The notes below the pieces were generated by a model. It saw nothing but the letters and a program-made list of their open reading frames with translations, made no database searches and had not been told where the DNA came from. The position numbers were made by a program, and so were the translations under genes. From Punica granatum (taxonomy: Eukaryota; Streptophyta; Magnoliopsida; Myrtales; Lythraceae), in contig NC_045134.1 of assembly GCF_007655135.1 (NCBI RefSeq), positions 14,652,982 through 14,716,981 of the forward strand: 64,000 nucleotides of DNA, written 5' to 3'. This document shows, one piece after another, positions 57,936 to 64,000 of this stretch. Positions within the stretch are counted from its first letter, which is position 1. Every line of letters starts with the position of its first letter.

Positions 57936-58229
57936 CAAGCGAGGATTTAGGGCTAACTTGAGTTATTCTTCGTGTCGTGTTTGGTCTTTGGTGTTGGTGG
58001 TTGCTAGTCGAGTTGCGTCTTGGACAAGAACAAAGTTTGACACTTTCACAATGGGTTTCGGGCTTGCATTGTTAGGATTGGCAACTTGTTGACCAGATAT
58101 TTGTATGAAAAGACGGGGGTTTGTGCATAATATTGGTCTATGGAATTGCTATTTATCTCTATATAGATGCTAGATTTTACATCCACGTTAGGTGCAGTAG
58201 AATATTAAGTTTCAATTAATAATAATCAA

Positions 58230-58235
58230 AATAAA
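58230..58235 (+). terminator. Possible poly(A) signal of the DUF4057 gene
   Basis: AATAAA about 295 bp after the stop codon, in an AT-rich stretch. It is the only canonical copy I noticed in the likely 3' untranslated region. Plant signals are loose, so use is uncertain. Confidence 0.35.
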
Positions 58236-58974
58236 ATCTTTATAGATTTGAAAATGCATTACTAAAAAATTTAGGGTAAATTACGAAAAGAAAATCTCCG
58301 TTACAAATTTTGTTATAATTTCTGTCCATTGCCTTCGTGGATGCTATAGGACCTACCATATTTACATCCCATCATTTTCTCTAATCCCTCACAAAAAAAA
58401 GATTATGAAAAAGGTCCAAGTTAACATAAATCTCTCAATTTTATCATAAATTTTATTTTGTAATTAAAAAAATCACACTTTTTTAAAATATCTCAAAAAT
58501 GATCTCAAGGGCCTATAACAAGAGACGCTTGAGATCAAATGGAGCTCGATACGTTTATTTTGTATTTGTGCATATAACTCCAGTGAAAGAGCCAAACATA
58601 CGCTGATTAGGCAACCCTAAGGCAATCCAAGAAAGAATTGAAGCAAATACATCATGTAAGAGTATCAAGTAATGAACGGATTATCATTGTACTCGAGAAT
58701 CAGTTTGATTGGTTACATCAAGGGCAAATATATAACTTCCGATTTGTACTTGAGATAGATGTTTTTATACTTTGCTTCTCGAGTTAACATTCTTTCTTCA
58801 ATGTCAATCCAGGGATTGGTGTTCAGAATAAAACTTCTGACTTTTGCGATCACATCAATAATACAACAAAACAAAAGGTTTTCAATCGTGGATCTGTTGC
58901 AAAACAAAGAGGTTTCAATCATTTTTTGATATAGACAGTTGAGACAATTTTTGAGACATGAAAACATTTGTTTT
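58236..58974. other. Intergenic between DUF4057 gene and gypsy element
   Basis: AT-rich, no open frame or repeat that I can assign. Confidence 0.4.
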
Positions 58975-59476
58975 TGTTGGGAATAAGATTTCAAGGTCTA
59001 ACCCGGAATGGCCAATTCGGCCCAGCGATCCGAGCGAGACCCTACAAGGCCTAATCTGTGCATTCATGAGATAGCCTCGGTCTTTCCAGTGAAGCCCTCT
59101 CGCGAGGCCCACGAGTAAGGGGCCTGTCAGCAAGAGTCATTATAAGGAATTTTCTACGACGACAAGATACACTTTCTAATATATCGATGTATGAGATACG
59201 AAAATATGCTGAATATCTTGTCATGGTGGTAACATAATCTATTATTAAACCCTCTATAAATACATCAACTTTATGTTCTTAGGGTTGATCAATAATTCGT
59301 TACTTTTCATCATATTCACGGTTCACATTGACTTGAGCGTCGGAGAGGGAAATTGAACACCACCCCGATCTCCCCTAGTGCTTTAAGGTCGAATGTGGGC
59401 CGTGGATCCAATTTCTTCATCAACGAGATGCACGTGAATCACTCGTTGTTTAGACCCGAATTTCGTTTTCCTAACA
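58975..59476 (+). repeat. 5' LTR of a gypsy (Tat-lineage-like) retrotransposon
   Basis: It starts TGTTGGGAATAAGATTTC and ends CGTTTTCCTAACA. A TATA-like CTATAAATACATC is at about 59252. It is followed directly by the primer-site region TTGGCGCCGTTTGTAGG. The same LTR family is present as a solo copy at 1467..1943. Confidence 0.85.
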
Positions 59477-61595
59477 TTGGCGCCGTTTGTAGGAAACGGC
59501 ACGTGAAGCCATTGTTTTTCCCGATTTTAGATCTAAGAGCTTGGCAAGATGGTTTTCACTTGGAGTTAAGTTAATTCCGTACGCAACCATCCCAGTGTTG
59601 GGGGCTCTGTCCGTAACCTTAACGCACAGCTGCCCCCTAGCAACGACAATTAATAACCTCTTGTTAATCACCATGCCTCAGGCAATGATGTTTCGCCTCG
59701 CCAGCAGCTGACGGACGACTCCCATCCTCCAGCACTCGTTACCGCCTCGCTTGAAGGAGATTCTTAGGCTGAAAAAGACCTACTAGAGGCCTTTCCATCG
59801 GAGAAAAGGGATCGAATCCGAGCCACAATCCTCCAATACAAGCAAATGGCTCTGAAGAATGCCCTCGGTGCCCCACGGGGCTCCCAAAGTGGCCCCACCA
59901 AGCGTGAGGGGCTGTAAGCTCAATCAAAGTGCTGGGAATCGCCCGAGACATTCTAGAAGGACAAGAAGAAGAAGGGAAGTTTACGCCTGGAAGGACTTTC
60001 GCTCCGCAAGGGAGACTTTGTTGTTTCCCTAAAAGTGGAAATGATGGTTGAGGAGCGTAACAAGCTTATAGAGAATTGAATCGCGAAGAACAAGAAAAAT
60101 AAACAGGGCATTGTGCTCTTTGATATGGATGACAAAAGTCCCTTGGCGAAGGAAATCCTCTCTACCATCATACCGCAAAGGTTCGCTTTTCCTAGATCAC
60201 AACTTACGACGACAAGTTTGACCCAAATGACCACATTCGCGGATAGGTCACCTCAATGTGGGAAAGACTTCCAACGAGAGGGTGAAATGTTTGCTCTTCC
60301 CCAAGACTTTGACTGGGTTAGCAGTAAAGTTGTTCTATTCGCTCCTCGTGGGGTCCATCTCTAGTTTCGACCGACTGCAGGAGTTGTTTGTGCATAGTTT
60401 CGCAAGTAAACAGAGAAACCGTAAGGATGTAAACTAACTGTTTAGCATGAAGTAGAGAGAGGGTGAGATGCTTCATGCTTGGTACGAGCACTTCTCTGTA
60501 GTGGTTGTAGAGGTACTTGAGGTCACGGCGCACGAAACCATATTTGCATTCCAAAGAGGATGTAGGCAGGGAGACCTCAAGAAGGACCTCATTGTGCATC
60601 CTACTCAAGACCTGGGTGACCTCTCAGCAAGGGTCCAGAGATACAAGCCTTCGAGGAGTCGCTGGTTGCAGAAAAGAAGGGTAAGACCGCTTAGGAGAAA
60701 AGTGAAAGGATTCCCCCAGGGATGAAAGACGCCATGGGAAATGTCCAGAGCAGTTCATGGCTCTCACTACCCTTCGGTTTCTTGTTCTTCATGAGGTAGC
60801 AAAGCTAAGCCTGATCAAGCCACCTCCATTGCCCAAGAAATGATCGTATGGTCATGATACTGATAAATGCAAGCAACTGAGGTTTGAAATTGAAGAGCTA
60901 ATCTAGCAAGGGCACTAAAGAAGTTTGTTCGGGGTGGCGGTTACGACAAAAGCCCTCCGTGAGGGTCCACTCCCAAGAAACATGGTGACTGCAACCAAGA
61001 AGGGAGTCCTGCGAAAGGGATAGGCCCCGCGAGTATCGGCGTTACAATCGTGACGATTCTCGAGAAGGTTGTCGCGAATCAGGAAGTACCAGGAGGGAGC
61101 ACACCCTTAAGGTGTCATCCATATAATATTCCGGGGAGAAGCCTCTTGAGAAGCGTCTACCAGCGCGCGAAGAGTCTACGACCTGCAAGTGAAGTATGTC
61201 GATGCATCCTCAACGTGAAAGGGAGTCAAGGACAGATGACCCGAGGACCTAGTCCTTAGCTTCTATGAAAAGGACTCAGAGCACGTACTCAACCCTCATG
61301 ATGATATGCTTGTGATGTCAACTTGGGTTGGGGCTTACACTGTAAAGCGAATTCTTATGGACATGGGGAGTTTCGCGAACATACTTTTTCTGGACGCATT
61401 TAACCAAATGGGTTTAACGAAGGAAAGCCTCAAGCAGGTCAACGCACCTCTTGTCAGCTTCACTAGAAACATGGTAGAGCCGCTAGGCTGTATCAGCCTG
61501 CCTATAGTATTTGGCAAGGAACCTTAAAGAGTCAATAGGATAGTCAACTTTTTAGTGGTAGATCTCCCCTCAGGATACAATGCCATTATAGATAG
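59477..61595 (+). pseudogene. Gypsy leader, gag and protease remnants
   Basis: After the primer-site region, gag-like pieces appear on the plus strand in shifting frames. SPLAKEILSTIIPQRFAFP (about 60130) matches the gag start common in Tat-type elements. Further gag text is near 60480, and DLGDLSARVQRYK is near 60610. The retropepsin region (61306..61595) reads ILMDMGSFANILFLDAF, with the catalytic D-x-G-[ST] triad altered to DMGS, then LVVDLPSGYNAII. It stops abruptly at about 61595, where the inverted segment begins. Many stops; inactive. Confidence 0.8.
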
Positions 61596-62800
61596 TTCCT
61601 TGCCCCCTTTAGGAAGCGACTGAGAGTAGCTAGTCTTCTAGTCGGTCTCTGGACATCATGGGGGAATTTTGACGAGGCCATGTCTAAAATAGCTTGGACC
61701 TTCTTCGGATTGGCCTCAATGCCCCATTGGGTAATCATAAACCCCAAGAACTTCCCAGATTGGACCCCAAAAGGGCACTTCTCAGGGTTCAACCTCATCT
61801 GGTACTTCCAAAGCATCGCGAACTTCTCCTCCAGGTCCTCGTGGTGCTGAGCGGTGAAGGGGTCTCGATGATCATGTCATCCACATAGGCTTCAACATTC
61901 CTACCCAGCTGCCTCGCGAACATTCTATTAACCAATCTCTGATAAGTTACCCCAGCATTCTCAGCCCGAAGGATACTAGTTTATAGTAGCAGACTCCATT
62001 GTCTGTGTGGAACGCTATGTGCTCCTCATCCAGAAGGTAGGTTCTGATCTGGTTGTACCTAGAGCAAACTTCCATGAAGGTTAGCAGCTCATTGCCTGTA
62101 GTGGAACTTACCAATTGATCAATGCGTGGTAGCAAATAGGCATCTTTTAGGCAGGAGTTGTTCATATCGATGTAGTCCACGCACATCCTCCATTTGCTAT
62201 TACTCTTCTTGACGAGTACGATATTTGCAACCCGAGTTGGAATCTGACTTCACGAATAAACCGTGCTTTCTTTAGTTTCTCGACCTTCGCTTTTATTGCT
62301 TCGAGCCTTTCCCCTAAGGGGTCTTACTTTTTGTGCCACGGGCCTCACTCCCTCCTTGATGCCCAAGGGATGAGTTATGATGCTTGGGTCTATTCTCGGT
62401 ATATCCGAGGCCTGCCAGGCAAAGCAGTCTAGATTAGAGGATAAAAAGTCCAACAATGACTCCGGAACATTTGGAGCTAACCTGGTTCCCTCTTTTAACT
62501 TCCTTCCATTAGGGCCTACTTCTACATCTTCGAGTTCTTCCACTAGGACAAACCTAAAGGTGCCTTCGCGTGGATTCGATTCCAGTGCCAACATTTACTC
62601 CACTTGCTTTCCTTTCAGCAACGCTATATAATAGCTTTGCGTCATTGACTGGTGTCCATAGATTTCTCCAACTTTGTTACAAGTGGGGAACTTCAATTTC
62701 ATGTGAAAAGTCAAGGCCACGGCCCTAATGGCATTAAGCGTTGGTCTATCTATCATGGCATTGTACCCTGATGGGAGATCCACCACTAAAAAGTTGATGG
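61596..62800 (-). pseudogene. Inverted gypsy protease-end and reverse transcriptase segment
   Basis: On the minus strand the segment starts at about 62800 with VVDLPSGYNAMIDRPTLNA, overlapping the end of the plus-strand protease at 61595. It runs through LDCFAWQASDIPRIDPSII (62250..62594), MCVDYIDMNNSCLKDAYLLP and RYNQI (61947..62186) and LNPEKCPFGVQSGKFLGFMI (61586..61816). These are gypsy reverse-transcriptase blocks in the right order, but in opposite orientation to the gag half. Frame breaks separate the blocks. Confidence 0.85.
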
Positions 62801-62814
62801 AGCATATGTCATTG

Positions 62815-64000
62815 TATCATTGGGACGCTTTCCATACCACATCTCATATGGTGTCTTTTTAACTTATTTTGACGAAGCATGATTTAATATGAGAGCGGCT
62901 GTTTGTAGAGCTTATCCCTAGATGGAGTCAAGGTAAGTCAGCATGACACGTCAAAGATCGAACTATATTTAATAAAGTTCGATTCCTCCTCTCAGCTACA
63001 CCATTCCACTATGATGTTCCAAGTGGAGTCAAGTTGGGATATAATCCCACACTATCTAAGATAGTCAACAAAATCATAGCTCAAATATTCATCTCCTCGA
63101 TCTGATCAAAGAACTTTAATGCTCTTATCCAATTGATTCTCCACTTCATTCTTAAATTCTTTGAACTTTTCAAAGGATTCGGATTTGTGTTTCATTAAAT
63201 ACACAATCCAAATTTACTAAAACCATTAGTAAATTTAAGGAAGTAAAGATACGCACCGCTAGCAAGCTTGTTCTTCGATCCACATACATCGGTATGTATA
63301 AGAGCCAGAAGATTACTAGCTCACTCACCCTTTTTGGTAAAAGGGGCCTTTGTCATTTTCCCCATTAAGCAAGGTTCGCATGTCTCGATCGATTCTAAAT
63401 TAAACGAATCCAGTAATCCATCCTTATGGAGTCTAGATATACGAATCTCACTAATATGGCCTAAACGATAATGCTAGAGGTAAGTTGAGTTCGAATCATT
63501 AGATTTGAGCAGTTTGGTCTCCATGTTATGAAATGGCGTGTCTAGATCAAGATTATTCATACCATTACTTAAATGTACACTGCCATAAAATACATAGAAT
63601 AACAATTGTCCTTGATAGTGAAATAAAACCCCTTCTTGTCCAAAAAAGAAACAAATATTATGTTTGTACTAGTGGTAGGCACATAATAACAATCGTCAAG
63701 ATCTAGTACAAGCCCAATAGGCAAAGACAAGTGATGAGTCTCTATAGCTAAATGCAGCAACCCTCGTTCTATTTCCAACTCGTAGGCCCACCTCATCCTT
63801 TGCCAATAATCTATTATTCATTAGGTCTTGCACATTACTACAAATGTGAGCACCACACCTAGTATCTAATACCCACGATGTAGATGTAGTATGTACATCG
63901 ATCTCTATAACATGGATATCTGAAGTGGAAGTCTTACTTCTCTTTTTCTTCTTCAACTCCTCTAGATATATCTTACAATTCCGCTTCTAGTGGCTAGTGT
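62815..64000 (-). pseudogene. Ty1/copia fragment: zinc knuckle to integrase, cut by the window end
   Basis: Minus-strand reading from the window end shows a gag zinc-knuckle remnant (KRNCKIYLEELK) with a stop where Trp is expected. It continues with a protease-like WVLDTRCGAHICSNVQDL (DTG altered to DTR), then the pre-integrase part ending near 63400 and integrase text. The integrase text includes SKNKLASGAYLYFLKFTN, YLSYDFVDYL and, at the end, a YEMWYGKRP-type motif (about 62835). No reverse transcriptase follows, because the sequence passes into the inverted gypsy block at about 62810. Inactive. Confidence 0.8.

Noticed and set aside
1..64000. CRISPR arrays, bacterial operons, rRNA genes, riboswitches
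   Set aside because: No evenly spaced direct repeats with unique spacers, no ribosome-binding-site-led gene strings and no rRNA motifs were seen; the window is plant nuclear DNA.

Overview
The window is nuclear DNA of a flowering plant, most likely a eudicot. Genes are intron-rich with GT-AG (and two GC-AG) introns. The three clear housekeeping genes have plant-type architectures, and most of the remaining sequence is plant transposable elements: copia, gypsy, TRIM, MULE, hAT, CACTA and SINE. I cannot fix the species from sequence alone. No bacterial, organellar or viral block was seen, and no rRNA gene, intact tRNA gene or CRISPR array.

Four plant loci can be modelled. (1) 5604..6638 (+) is an RBR (RING-IBR-RING2) E3 ubiquitin ligase gene whose last exon is frameshifted just after the second RING. 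A more decayed partial copy lies upstream at 1193..2192, with a solo LTR in its intron. (2) 20263..25074 (-) is a nine-exon organellar tRNA-modification GTPase (MnmE/TrmE), 573 aa. (3) 36453..41077 (-) is an eight-exon TMEM135-like / Tim17-22-23-type membrane protein, 504 aa. (4) 55137..57935 (+) is a five-exon DUF4057 protein, 305 aa. A receptor-like-kinase relic is at 31757..32040. The reading frame joins exactly across every intron of loci 2-4.

Repeat layout: a tandem TRIM (3574..4517) and a MULE-type element (4602..5453) sit just upstream of the RBR gene. 7211..18390 is a three-level nest. A hAT-like element holds a SINE and a minus-strand copia element (7798..18033), and the copia reverse transcriptase is split by a 5.1-kb LTR-like insertion (9204..14351) with a perfect 5-bp target duplication. 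26896..31701 is a second long LTR-like copy in opposite orientation, and 43683..45101 holds two truncated copies in inverted arrangement. 46891..48014 is a complete non-autonomous hAT element and 48241..49772 a small non-autonomous LTR element, both with target duplications. 50307..52160 is a degraded CACTA element. The window ends in a broken gypsy element (58975..62800, partly inverted) abutting a copia fragment that runs off the end.

I found no convincing new biological system. The most useful observations are the TE nest with codon-exact insertion evidence, the LTR-int-LTR-int-LTR TRIM, the two GC-AG introns, and the frameshifted RBR ligase whose membrane-anchor tail is still readable in another frame.
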